Of a DNA stretch of 12,710 bases, positions 6,145 to 12,710 are shown one piece after another; the stretch's first letter is position 1, and every line of letters starts with the position of its first letter. The notes under the pieces were generated by a model. The model saw only the letters and a list, made by a program, of their open reading frames with translations. It was not told where the DNA came from and made no database searches. Source of the stretch: an uncultured Clostridia bacterium (GTDB lineage Bacteria; Bacillota; Clostridia; Peptostreptococcales; Anaerovoracaceae); NCBI GenBank assembly GCA_945788655.1, contig CALZMV010000028.1:1-12710 (forward strand), given 5' to 3'. Made by a program: the position numbers and the translations under genes.

Positions 6145-7488
6145 TTATACTTCATAAGTGATTACTTCCGGTTTAACATCGTAGCGGCTTACTAAAATAG
6201 AAGCTACTGAAACGATTTCGCGTGTGCGCTTTACAGCACCGCATCCGCCTGCCGGACCATTTGTATACAAAGCTTCAACTTCGTTAGCAACAAGATCTGC
6301 AACTGCTTTAGTCTTAGCTCTTCCTGCTACGCGAACTCTTACTTCGCTAGGTTCATTGTAGTTGTATTCCGGATTCCAATATAAGCTGTTGCATCCGATA
6401 AGGTCAAACTTCATTTCATCAAACTGTCCGGGTGCAACAAGTTCTAATCTTTCTTTAACGATTTCTAAAGCAAGCTTAGCTCTTTCAAGGCATCCAGGAC
6501 CGCCGTAGGAGATTTCACCGTCACCTATGTAACAATCCTTGTAACCGATGGAGCACTTGAAAGTTTCTGTCTTAGGATTTCCTGTTGCGCCTTCTGCCTT
6601 AACTCTGTCTTTTCCATCCTGAGTAAATCTGATTTCCTTAAAGTTAGCTACTACATCAGGTGTTATATATTTTGAAGGGTCATGAATTTCATAGCAAATC
6701 TGTTCAGCACATGTATCAACAGTAACAAGACCGCCTGAACCGTCTACCTTTGTGATTACAACTGAACCGTCTTCGGAAACCTCAGCAATAGGGAATCCGA
6801 TATGTCCAACACCCGGCACATCCTTCTTGCCCGGTTCAGCATAATATCCACCTGTTACCTGACCGCCGCATTCAAGAAGATGTCCAACCATTGTTCCCTT
6901 TCCAAGCTTGTCCCAGTCTTCAAGATCCCAGCCAAATTCATGAATCAGTGGAGCCATAAAGATTGCAGGGTCTGATACACGACCTGTAATTACCACATCA
7001 GCACCTTCCTTTAAAGCCTTCAGGATTCCTTCAACCCCAAGGTAAGCATTAGCTGAAACGATTTCTCCAGGTAGTTCTTTTAATGGTCTTCCTGTTTCCC
7101 ATACTTCTGTATCCATGTATTTATCAATTACAGGGAGCAGGTCATCACCTGTAACGCAGGCAATTTTCATACCCTTTAATCCATGCTTTCTTGCAATTTC
7201 AACACACTTTGCTGCGGCAGCCTGTGGATTTGCAGAACCCATATTTGTAATCATCTTAACTTTATGTTCATAGCATAGAGGAAGAGCCTTTTCCATTCTA
7301 TGCTCTAACAGTCCGTTGTAGCCCTTTGAAGGGTCTTTTAGCTTAGCCTGCTGGCCTATTGCAATTGTACGTTCAGCAAGGCATTCGTAACTGATATAGT
7401 CTAAGTTTCCTTTTTCAATAAGTTCTAATGATGGTTCAAGACGGTCGCCTGCATATCCTGCGCCGCTTCCGATACGAATAGTTCTCAT
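6145..7488 (-). CDS. AtuA-family (DUF1446) protein
   Basis: Protein of 447 residues of the acyclic terpene utilization AtuA family (DUF1446). Recognisable are the N-terminal glycine motif IRIGSGAGYAGDRLEP, ITNMGSANPQAAA near residue 80, ITGRVSDPAIF in the middle and a C-terminal NGPAGGCGAVKRT. No membrane segment or signal peptide is present, so it is cytoplasmic. The family name comes from terpene degradation in Pseudomonas, where the reaction of AtuA itself is unsettled. Here none of the partners of that pathway (acyl-CoA dehydrogenases, biotin-dependent carboxylase) is present, and the neighbour is a carboxylate transporter, so a role in carboxylate or hydroxyacid breakdown is more likely; this is inference. 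An AAAGGA site precedes the ATG; the gap to the transporter gene is 18 bp. Confidence 0.9.
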   Translation of the reverse strand: MRTIRIGSGAGYAGDRLEPSLELIEKGNLDYISYECLAERTIAIGQQAKLKDPSKGYNGLLEHRMEKALPLCYEHKVKMITNMGSANPQAAAAKCVEIARKHGLKGMKIACVTGDDLLPVIDKYMDTEVWETGRPLKELPGEIVSANAYLGVEGILKALKEGADVVITGRVSDPAIFMAPLIHEFGWDLEDWDKLGKGTMVGHLLECGGQVTGGYYAEPGKKDVPGVGHIGFPIAEVSEDGSVVITKVDGSGGLVTVDTCAEQICYEIHDPSKYITPDVVANFKEIRFTQDGKDRVKAEGATGNPKTETFKCSIGYKDCYIGDGEISYGGPGCLERAKLALEIVKERLELVAPGQFDEMKFDLIGCNSLYWNPEYNYNEPSEVRVRVAGRAKTKAVADLVANEVEALYTNGPAGGCGAVKRTREIVSVASILVSRYDVKPEVITYEV

Positions 7489-7506
7489 TTCTTTACGTCC
7501 TTTCTA

Positions 7507-8877
7507 TTATAGTTCAATGCCGCCTGCAATAACACATACAACTAACATCACGATTGTGACTAAGAAAGCAAGTGGAATTGTCTTCTTCTGATGTTCACCA
7601 AGGTCAACTCCTGCAAGTCCGATAAGAAGGAATGTTGAAGCTGTAAGAGGTGAAACAGGGAAACCTGTTGTCATCTGTCCTAATATAGCTGCACGTCCAA
7701 CGCTTAATGCACTTACGCCAAGACCTTCTGCTGTCTGTGCCAATACAGGTAATACGCCATAGTAGAATGAGTCTGGGTCGAACAGTAATGAAGCAGGCAT
7801 TGAGATTACACCCATGATTACTGGGAACAGCTTTCCTAATGAAGCCGGAATAACTGCAACAAGAGTTTCTGCCATTGCTGTGATCATTCCTGTTCCCTTC
7901 ATGATACCTGTGAAGCAACCTGCTGCGAAAAGTACTGAACACATCATGATACATGCCTTAGCATGAGCGTCAACTCTTTCCTTTGACTGCTTTACACTTG
8001 GATAGTTGATTACTGTAGCAAGAACGTAGAATACCATAAATACTACAGCAGGAGCGAAGCCTGACTTAAGCAGACAAACAATGGCCAATATGATTAAAAT
8101 AACGTTTACTGCAAATAGATTTGGTCTTAATAAAGCCTTTTCTTCTTCGGAAAGTTCTGGTTCAACATATTTTGCACCGCCTTCAAGCTGAATGTTTCCG
8201 ATGCGGCTCTTTTCTGTCTTTCCTAAAAGAACTGCAATTACAAGCACACAGATCATACCTGCAACTACACCCGGTAAAACCGGCATGAAGAATTCTGTAG
8301 GGTTGTCCTGACCAAGAGCTGTTGCTGCACGGATTGTAGGACCACCCCAAGGAAGGATGTTCATTGTACCTGCGGAAAGAGCTACTATTGTAGCAAGTGT
8401 TGTTCTGCGCATTCCTATTGCATCATAAAGAGGAAGTAAAGCAGGAACACAGATTAAGAATGTTACTGCGCCGGATCCATCCAAGTGAACGATAGCTGCA
8501 AGAATTGCTGTACCAACGGCAATCTTTACCGGATCGGTTCCTACAAGGTTTAAGATTTTCTTGATGATAGGTCTGAATGTACCTGCATCAGTTAACACTC
8601 CAAAGAATAAAATTGAGAAGATGAACATTACGCCTGTAGCTGCAACAGAACCAATGCCACTTGGACCGGTAATATATCCACCAAGGTTCTGAATGTTCTG
8701 CATTACGTTTACTACGGCCTCAGCACCTTCTTCAGTAGTTTCAGTTAATCTGAAGAAAGATGAAATTACGCCTGCTACAACCGGTACTGCAACAAGTGCA
8801 ACAAGGGGAGTAGCTTTTTTTGTCATGATGAGCACTAACATGACAATTACAGTTAAAAATCCTAAAATTGCTAACAT
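7507..8877 (-). CDS. CitMHS-family citrate/carboxylate:cation symporter
   Basis: Cytoplasmic-membrane transporter of 456 residues with about eleven or twelve predicted helices, the first directly at the N terminus (LAILGFLTVIVMLVLIM). Family hallmarks are HLDGSGAVTFLI near residue 135 and NILPWGGPTIRAA near residue 180, as in CitM/CitH of Bacillus, which carry citrate complexed with Mg2+ or Ca2+ together with protons. The actual substrate may be citrate or another di- or tricarboxylate. The upstream ATG at 8889 overlaps the GGAGG at 8882-8886; the ATG at 8877, five bases after that site, is therefore the likely start. It is the first gene of an operon with the AtuA-family pair, 43 bp downstream of the predicted start of transcription of a perfect sigma-54 promoter. 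Confidence 0.92.
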   Translation of the reverse strand: MLAILGFLTVIVMLVLIMTKKATPLVALVAVPVVAGVISSFFRLTETTEEGAEAVVNVMQNIQNLGGYITGPSGIGSVAATGVMFIFSILFFGVLTDAGTFRPIIKKILNLVGTDPVKIAVGTAILAAIVHLDGSGAVTFLICVPALLPLYDAIGMRRTTLATIVALSAGTMNILPWGGPTIRAATALGQDNPTEFFMPVLPGVVAGMICVLVIAVLLGKTEKSRIGNIQLEGGAKYVEPELSEEEKALLRPNLFAVNVILIILAIVCLLKSGFAPAVVFMVFYVLATVINYPSVKQSKERVDAHAKACIMMCSVLFAAGCFTGIMKGTGMITAMAETLVAVIPASLGKLFPVIMGVISMPASLLFDPDSFYYGVLPVLAQTAEGLGVSALSVGRAAILGQMTTGFPVSPLTASTFLLIGLAGVDLGEHQKKTIPLAFLVTIVMLVVCVIAGGIEL

Positions 8878-8928
8878 TTTTTCCTCCATACTTTTGATTT
8901 TTTTGTTTTGTTTTTATGCTCTGTTATT

Positions 8929-8946
8929 GAGCAATTATCGTGCCAA
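8929..8946 (-). promoter_or_regulatory. Sigma-54 (RpoN) -24/-12 promoter of the transporter-AtuA operon
   Basis: The minus strand reads TTGGCACGATAATTGCT, matching the consensus YTGGCACGRNNNTTGCW at every defined position. GG (8944-8943) is the -24 element and GC (8932-8931) the -12 element. Transcription would start near 8920, about 43 bases before the ATG at 8877. The sigma-54 activator gene directly upstream makes the assignment very secure. I see no sigma-70-type promoter for this operon. Confidence 0.93.
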
Positions 8947-9032
8947 AGGATTAACAATGTTTCAGTACTTGTTCAAACCGTTGAAATTCCAATGTTTATC
9001 AATAATGCTGTTATTATTAATCAAAAAACAGC

Positions 9033-9072
9033 AGCATCTAATTGTTCTAAATTTTTAGAATAATTAGATGCT
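9033..9072 (-). terminator. 40-bp palindrome: terminator of the activator gene containing enhancer site 1
   Basis: AGCATCTAATT (9033-9043) and AATTAGATGCT (9062-9072) are perfect inverted arms around the site TTCTAAATTTTTAGAA, giving a 19-bp stem broken by one mismatch (9044/9061) and a two-base loop. On the minus strand it is followed within four bases by TTTTTT, so RNA from the activator gene would form a rho-independent terminator. There is no T-run on the plus-strand side. The same DNA contains candidate enhancer site 1, so it may have two roles. Confidence 0.6.
9045..9060. promoter_or_regulatory. Candidate upstream activator site 1 for the sigma-54 activator
   Basis: TTCTAAATTTTTAGAA is an inverted repeat (TTCTAAA / TTTAGAA, two-base centre). 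Its centre lies about 109 bp upstream of the -24 element, within the usual 80-200 bp for an activator acting by DNA looping. An identical copy occurs at 9137-9152 and a 14/16 copy at 9158-9173. Confidence 0.7.
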
Positions 9073-9136
9073 AATCATTAAATATTTACTTCGTTTTCCA
9101 CTCAAAAGCATTGAAAAGTGTTAAAAAATAAACGAG

Positions 9137-9173
9137 TTCTAAATTTTTAGAACCCGTTTCCAGATTTTTAGAA
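9137..9173. promoter_or_regulatory. Candidate upstream activator sites 2 and 3, spaced two helical turns apart
   Basis: Site 2 (9137-9152) is identical to site 1 over 16 bp. Site 3 (9158-9173, TTCCAGATTTTTAGAA) differs at two positions. They start 21 bp apart, two turns of the helix, so both dimers would bind one face of the DNA. Site 3 overlaps the stop codon of the activator gene, so the regulator's own coding end forms part of its proposed binding site. Confidence 0.65.
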
Positions 9174-10523
9174 TTCTTTTATATTAAGCTTGTTGTACAA
9201 AGTGGCAAGGGATATCTTCAATTTTCCTGCCACCTCTTTTTTCCCTTCAAGGGTATCTCCACATATCTTCATTTCTTTCTCGATTTCTTCTTTTTCGAAT
9301 CGTTTTACCCTCTGAGCTAGGCTTTGATTTTCAACGAAAGTCTTGCCGTCATTCTTAATAATATTGCTTGGCAAAGATGCTTTAACAATTGTATTCCCCT
9401 CACACATATATGATGAGAATTCCAGCACATTCTTCAGTTCTCTTACATTTCCGGGCCAATCATGCTGTTCGAGACATTTCATTGCCTCCTCTGAAACGTA
9501 TATTTCTCTTCTGTACTTTTTCTTCATATCTTCAATTATGGAATACACAATGGCAGAGATATCTCCTCTGCGCTCCCTTAAAGGCAGGATTTTAATGGTG
9601 GATGTATTCAGTCTGTAATATAAATCCTTTCGGAATTTGCCCTGCTCAATATATTCCTCGAGATTAGCATTGCATGCGCATATTATTCTTACATCTATTT
9701 CTCGTTCTTTCAGCGAACCAACAGGTCTGATTTTTCTTTCCTGCAGTGCACGAAGAAGCTTTGCCTGAAGGCCTATGTCCATTTCAGATATCTCGTCGAG
9801 AAAGAGCGTTCCTCCTTTTGCAGCCTCCATCAGACCTATTTTGCCACCCTTTTTTGCGCCGGTGAATGCCCCCTCTTCATAACCAAAAAGTTCGCTTTCC
9901 AGCATATTGGCATTAAAATTTGCACAGTTTACTGCCAGAAACACCTTCTCTCTTCTTTTGCTGTGATTATGTATTGACTGAGCATACATTTCTTTTCCCG
10001 TTCCGCTTTCAGCCTGCAGAAGTACAGTCATATCTGTATCTGCTATCTTCATGGCCAATTCCTTTGTCATAATGGAATTAGGATCTGAACAGATAATTTT
10101 GTCAAAGGTATAAAAGGCAGCTTTATTGTGAGCCTGCTGCATTAGCTGAGTCCTCAGCTTTGCTTCATACTTTTCAAGCTCATTCCTTGCCTTTTCTGCT
10201 TCACTCATAAATGTTATGATAGATATACCTCCAACAACATGTCCATTTTCCTTTAAGGGATACATGTTTACAAAGTATGCCTCTTCAAGGCCTTCGAGCC
10301 TCTGGGCATGAAGAACAGCCTTGCCGCTTTCCACTACCGTCGGAAGCTGAGCATGAGGTCTGAAGTCTCTTAATTTTCTTCCTGTGATTTCTTCCTCTTT
10401 CATCTTCAGAAAGCTTCTGTAAGCCTCATTGGCAAAGACAACAATACCCTTATCATCAATAATTAACACGCCTTCTGCAAGGACATTAAAAATATTTTTC
10501 TGGCTATCGCTTATTTTGAGCAT
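9168..10523 (-). CDS. Sigma-54-dependent transcriptional activator, PAS-AAA+-Fis HTH
   Basis: Enhancer-binding protein of 451 residues. Residues about 10-110 form a PAS sensor domain, followed by a short coiled linker. Residues 140-380 are the AAA+ sigma-54 interaction domain: Walker A AESGTGKE (171-178, Ala for the usual first Gly), the sigma-54-contacting GAFTGA (218-223), Walker B GGTLFLDE (237-244), arginine-finger region FRKDLYYRL (297-305) and sensor II WPGNVREL (356-363). Residues 405-451 hold a Fis-type helix-turn-helix (KEVAGKLKISLATLYNKL). It probably senses a small molecule through PAS and activates the adjacent transporter-AtuA operon from the inverted repeats downstream of its stop codon; the ligand is unknown. 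The ATG has an AAGGA site, and only 23 bp separate it from the preceding gene, so it may be read from the tetR promoter. Confidence 0.94.
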   Translation of the reverse strand: MLKISDSQKNIFNVLAEGVLIIDDKGIVVFANEAYRSFLKMKEEEITGRKLRDFRPHAQLPTVVESGKAVLHAQRLEGLEEAYFVNMYPLKENGHVVGGISIITFMSEAEKARNELEKYEAKLRTQLMQQAHNKAAFYTFDKIICSDPNSIMTKELAMKIADTDMTVLLQAESGTGKEMYAQSIHNHSKRREKVFLAVNCANFNANMLESELFGYEEGAFTGAKKGGKIGLMEAAKGGTLFLDEISEMDIGLQAKLLRALQERKIRPVGSLKEREIDVRIICACNANLEEYIEQGKFRKDLYYRLNTSTIKILPLRERRGDISAIVYSIIEDMKKKYRREIYVSEEAMKCLEQHDWPGNVRELKNVLEFSSYMCEGNTIVKASLPSNIIKNDGKTFVENQSLAQRVKRFEKEEIEKEMKICGDTLEGKKEVAGKLKISLATLYNKLNIKEF

Positions 10524-10546
10524 AACAATTCCTTATCTGATAAAAT

Positions 10547-11320
10547 TTACAATGTTTTTATTTCGATTTCCCCTATGCCCCCGCTTATTTCAATCATATT
10601 GTTTCCTGTACCGGTTATTGAATCGTCGGAAAGCTTTCTGCCGTTAAGCATAACTGTACCAATCCCCTTATCCACATCAAAGGTATATTCCTCTTCGGTG
10701 CCTGTCAGGCTTAAATTTACTTCGCCTACACCTGTGTCAATTTTGTTGTTTCCTGATAGTTCGGCTTTAATATTGCTTTCACCTACGCCGACGTCTAAAT
10801 CCAAATTGTTGATTTTGCTTGAGGTTATAGTAAGTTCTCCTACACCACCGTTTATCTTAGCATATTCAGTTGCAGTAAGTCCATCAATTTCAGTCTCGCC
10901 AACTCCTAAATTGATTTCAACGTATTTCAGTTCACTCTTGTCCTTCGGAATATATATTACAAGCTGACTGTGCTTATCTGAGCTGAATGTCCAGTTTGAT
11001 TTGCCCTTCTCTTCAATGGAAATATTGCCGTTTTCATTGACATATTCTATTTTTTTGTTATTAGTCAAAACCTTAAATCTGTCACCGGTCTCAATCTTAA
11101 GTTCAGATGTGTTAAGATCGATATTTAGAGAAGAAATATCCTCTGCTCCGTCTGATATAAGCGTTAGATCCTCATAGATTATATCATCATTTGCATTTAT
11201 CGCACCAACTGCATTCAATACTACCCAGCCTGCACGGAATATTGCTGCAAAAATTGTTATCGACAGGAACACTGCAAATGCAATGGCGCAATACTTTATT
11301 ATTTTCTGCATCTGTGTCAT
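10547..11320 (-). CDS. Membrane-anchored DUF4097-like (putative adhesin-type) beta-repeat protein
   Basis: Protein of 257 residues. One N-terminal membrane helix (about residues 8-31, rich in Ile/Ala/Phe) is followed by an extracytoplasmic domain built from repeated beta-strand units with the recurring motif GVGE/GIGE (LGVGETEI, GGVGELTI, VGVGESNI, TGVGEVNL, GGIGEIEI), typical of DUF4097-type beta-solenoid proteins. The family often sits with LiaF- or PspC-like envelope-stress proteins; no enzyme activity is known. The frame is open to 11347, but the ATG at 11320 overlaps the stop codon of the upstream gene as ATGA and has GGAGG eleven bases before it, so translation is probably coupled. The next gene, the sigma-54 activator, starts 23 bp downstream. 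Confidence 0.82.
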   Translation of the reverse strand: MTQMQKIIKYCAIAFAVFLSITIFAAIFRAGWVVLNAVGAINANDDIIYEDLTLISDGAEDISSLNIDLNTSELKIETGDRFKVLTNNKKIEYVNENGNISIEEKGKSNWTFSSDKHSQLVIYIPKDKSELKYVEINLGVGETEIDGLTATEYAKINGGVGELTITSSKINNLDLDVGVGESNIKAELSGNNKIDTGVGEVNLSLTGTEEEYTFDVDKGIGTVMLNGRKLSDDSITGTGNNMIEISGGIGEIEIKTL

Positions 11321-12000
11321 TTTATTTCTACACCTCCAAACATACATGTTGCATTGATGTAGATAACATGTGCGTCGTTATCAGCCATGTTCTTTTTATT
11401 ATTAGATACCCCTCCGAAAATGGAATTTGATTTGATTTTTACTTTACATCCTTTAGGTGCAAAAATATCGATTCCGCCAAATATACTGGTTGCATTGATT
11501 ACAACATCATCTTCAATAATTGCATCTCTAATGTCAAGATTTAAACTGCCGAAAACTGCATTTAAATTTGCCCCCTTAAAGTTTTCTCCGTCAAAGTTAA
11601 TATCCTGACCTGAAAAGGTTGCCGCATAGTCATTGTCCGAATCCATGTTTTTGTTTAGGCTTGTGATTTTTTCACTCACCTCTTTATTAAAAACATCCTT
11701 GAAGATCATTGAAATACCGATTCCGACTATAATTACAGGCAGTAACAGCTTCCAAATAATTGTGAAATCAAACAATCCTCTGCATGCAAGGAACAGCAAA
11801 ATACCTACAACCAGTGAAATAACATTGCCTGTCTTTGGTCCTTCATTTGTTATTCCTATGATGCTTGGAATGATTATAAACAATGTCCACCATCCATCAA
11901 AGAAAATATGTATGCGGAACAAATTAAATATGTTTCCTGCAAGAGCTAGACCTATTACTATTAAAATTATACCCCATATAATATTACGTCTGTCTTTCAT
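11317..12000 (-). CDS. LiaF-like cell-envelope stress membrane protein
   Basis: Protein of 227 residues. The first 100 hold four predicted membrane helices, beginning MKDRRNIIWGIILIVIGLALA, as in the N-terminal region of LiaF-type proteins (DUF5668). The soluble C-terminal half has repeating strands, each closing with FG or FGG (NAVFGSLNLD, SIFGGIDIFAPKG, NSIFGGVSN, CMFGGVEIK), matching the LiaF C-terminal domain. In Bacillus, LiaF inhibits the LiaRS two-component system that responds to cell-wall antibiotics; no LiaRS genes are present here, so the name describes only similarity. The ATG follows AAAGGGGA inside the end of the tetR gene, overlapping it by 17 bp, and its own stop overlaps the next start by ATGA: a tightly coupled three-gene operon. 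Confidence 0.85.
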   Translation of the reverse strand: MKDRRNIIWGIILIVIGLALAGNIFNLFRIHIFFDGWWTLFIIIPSIIGITNEGPKTGNVISLVVGILLFLACRGLFDFTIIWKLLLPVIIVGIGISMIFKDVFNKEVSEKITSLNKNMDSDNDYAATFSGQDINFDGENFKGANLNAVFGSLNLDIRDAIIEDDVVINATSIFGGIDIFAPKGCKVKIKSNSIFGGVSNNKKNMADNDAHVIYINATCMFGGVEIK

Positions 12001-12628
12001 TATATAAGTCCCCTTTCATTATTAATCTGTTTTTGTTAGCATTATCCAGTACTTGTTTATCTATATTACCCCTGTTGATTTCAAAGAGCAGCATGGAAAT
12101 ATACTGCTCACCGAGAAGCTTATCTATTTCTTCATCGGTGAAACTGCATGTATCATTTGCCACAAGATTGGCAATGCCGTTTACATACAGCCACATCTTC
12201 AGGTGGAAAGCCTTGGCATCTTCTTCAGATAAGCCGGTCTGACTGCTGATGGTTTCATATATTGCCTTAGATGGCCCGGTTATATCCAAAAAGGCATAGG
12301 CCTTTTCGTGCATTTCACTGCTAAAAAGTATTTTGAAAAAAACAGGCTCATCCTTTGCGAATTGAATATAGTTTCTGCCTATATCCTTATAGGCCGGCTT
12401 GTCATAATTGCTCCTCAGCATTGCCTCATCGAATAAAATCGAAATCCCCTTTAATGCATCTGCTTTCATTTCATTAATATTGGAGTAAATATAGTAAATG
12501 GGCTGGGTGGAGCAGCCAAGCTCCTTTGCAACTCTTCTGGCATTGATGCTTTGAATGCCTTCTGCCCTTATGATCTCCATACATGCCTTAACTATATCCT
12601 CTTTATTAATTTTCTTTATCGCTGGCAT
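11984..12628 (-). CDS. TetR-family transcriptional regulator
   Basis: Protein of 214 residues. The N-terminal DNA-binding domain has the family pattern: helix 1 EDIVKACMEIIRAEG, then the helix-turn-helix SINARRVAKELGCSTQPIYYIYSN (about residues 30-52), followed by a helical ligand-binding and dimerisation domain whose sequence does not reveal a ligand. The longest frame uses a GTG at 12652, but the ATG at 12628 has AGGAG seven bases before it and leaves the operator free, so it is chosen. It is the first gene of an operon with the LiaF-like and DUF4097-like genes and probably represses it together with itself through two palindromes in its promoter. An envelope-active compound is a plausible inducer; this is inference. 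Confidence 0.92.
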   Translation of the reverse strand: MPAIKKINKEDIVKACMEIIRAEGIQSINARRVAKELGCSTQPIYYIYSNINEMKADALKGISILFDEAMLRSNYDKPAYKDIGRNYIQFAKDEPVFFKILFSSEMHEKAYAFLDITGPSKAIYETISSQTGLSEEDAKAFHLKMWLYVNGIANLVANDTCSFTDEEIDKLLGEQYISMLLFEINRGNIDKQVLDNANKNRLIMKGDLYNERQT

Positions 12629-12646
12629 ATAATCACTCCTAAAAAA

Positions 12647-12658
12647 TAACACTTGTTA
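12647..12658. promoter_or_regulatory. TetR operator 1
   Basis: TAACACTTGTTA (TAAC-N4-GTTA) lies just downstream of the expected start of transcription of tetR. Together with the second site and the flanking TATA it forms a larger inverted repeat: TAACACTTGTTATATA here against the complement TAACGCTTGTTATATA there, 15 of 16 bases. Confidence 0.7.
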
Positions 12659-12676
12659 TATATAACATCTGGTGTC

Positions 12677-12705
12677 ATTATATAACAAGCGTTATATTTT
12701 GTAAA
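12677..12705 (-). promoter_or_regulatory. Promoter of the tetR-LiaF-DUF4097 operon
   Basis: The minus strand has TTTACA (12705-12700), a 17-bp spacer and TATAAT (12682-12677), five and six of six to consensus. Transcription would start near 12670. Operator 2 fills most of the spacer and operator 1 lies downstream of the start, the classic layout for an autorepressor. Confidence 0.75.
12683..12694. promoter_or_regulatory. TetR operator 2, inside the promoter spacer
   Basis: TAACAAGCGTTA (TAAC-N4-GTTA), 36 bp centre to centre from operator 1, lies between the -35 and -10 hexamers. A bound dimer here would block RNA polymerase directly. Confidence 0.7.
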
Positions 12706-12710
12706 TACCT

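Noticed and set aside
6145..7488. Reading the AtuA-family gene as part of acyclic terpene degradation
   Set aside because: No acyl-CoA dehydrogenase, carboxylase or other pathway gene is present, and the neighbour is a citrate-type transporter; the family name alone is not evidence.
8955..8998. Direct repeat CAATGTTT and short inverted repeat TTCAA-N4-TTGAA between the enhancer sites and the sigma-54 promoter
   Set aside because: Too short and degenerate to separate from chance in AT-rich DNA, and no match to an IHF-type site was found.
9007..9034. Inverted repeat TGCTGTT / AACAGCA next to the 40-bp palindrome as an alternative terminator or anti-terminator
   Set aside because: Arms of seven bases with a 14-base AT-rich loop are weak, and the repeat overlaps the stronger hairpin by only two bases, so it does not exclude it.
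10575..10967. Open frame of 130 codons on the plus strand opposite the DUF4097-like gene
   Set aside because: It is low in complexity (Ser/Pro/Leu/Ile repeats) and mirrors the repeated strands of the real gene on the other strand; no ribosome binding site or promoter supports it.
1..12710. CRISPR arrays, tRNA or rRNA genes, insertion sequences
   Set aside because: No regularly spaced repeats, cloverleaf-like segments, rRNA motifs, transposase-like proteins or terminal inverted repeats were found on either strand.

Overview
The window reads as a chromosomal segment of an anaerobic, low-to-moderate GC Gram-positive bacterium, most likely class Clostridia. The evidence is AT-rich spacers, strong purine Shine-Dalgarno sites (GGAGG type), TATAAT-type and extended -10 promoters, an aldo/keto reductase with a two-[4Fe-4S] tail, a LiaF-like envelope protein, and sigma-54 control of a catabolic operon. 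I cannot name a genus. Almost all genes lie on the minus strand; the exceptions are a PfkB-family kinase and a possible 39-residue ORF. No rRNA, tRNA, CRISPR array, transposase or phage gene was recognised.

Layout, left to right. (1) 1-2132, minus: a transglutaminase-like protein, then thioredoxin, then thioredoxin reductase (cut by the window edge), closely spaced and probably one transcript. (2) 2277-3197, plus: a PfkB-family sugar/nucleoside kinase, divergent from the transglutaminase gene and ending at a bidirectional terminator shared with (3) 3276-4457, minus: an aldo/keto reductase fused to a ferredoxin-like tail. (4) 4458-4751: an AT-rich spacer with three perfect DnaA boxes and a 16-bp perfect palindrome, resembling a replication-origin or DnaA-titration element although no dnaA is in view. 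(5) 4752-5435, minus: an AIM24/TIGR00266-family protein. (6) 5436-5826: a spacer with promoters, possible small ORFs and a bidirectional terminator.

(7) 5827-8877, minus: an operon of a CitMHS-type carboxylate transporter, an AtuA-family (DUF1446) protein and a separate small AtuA C-terminal-domain protein. Upstream of it lies a textbook sigma-54 promoter, three copies of an inverted-repeat candidate enhancer site, and the gene for a PAS/AAA+/Fis-type sigma-54 activator (9168-10523). Together these make a self-contained, inducible uptake-and-catabolism module whose substrate is unknown; this is the most interesting system in the window.

(8) 10547-12628, minus: a TetR-family regulator, a LiaF-like membrane protein and a membrane-anchored DUF4097-like protein, translationally overlapping, with two palindromic operators straddling the tetR promoter. 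The sigma-54 activator starts only 23 bp after the DUF4097-like gene with no visible terminator between, so the envelope operon and the sigma-54 module may be linked in transcription.

Several start codons were moved from the longest open frame because a good ribosome binding site supports a downstream start; the reasons are in each entry.
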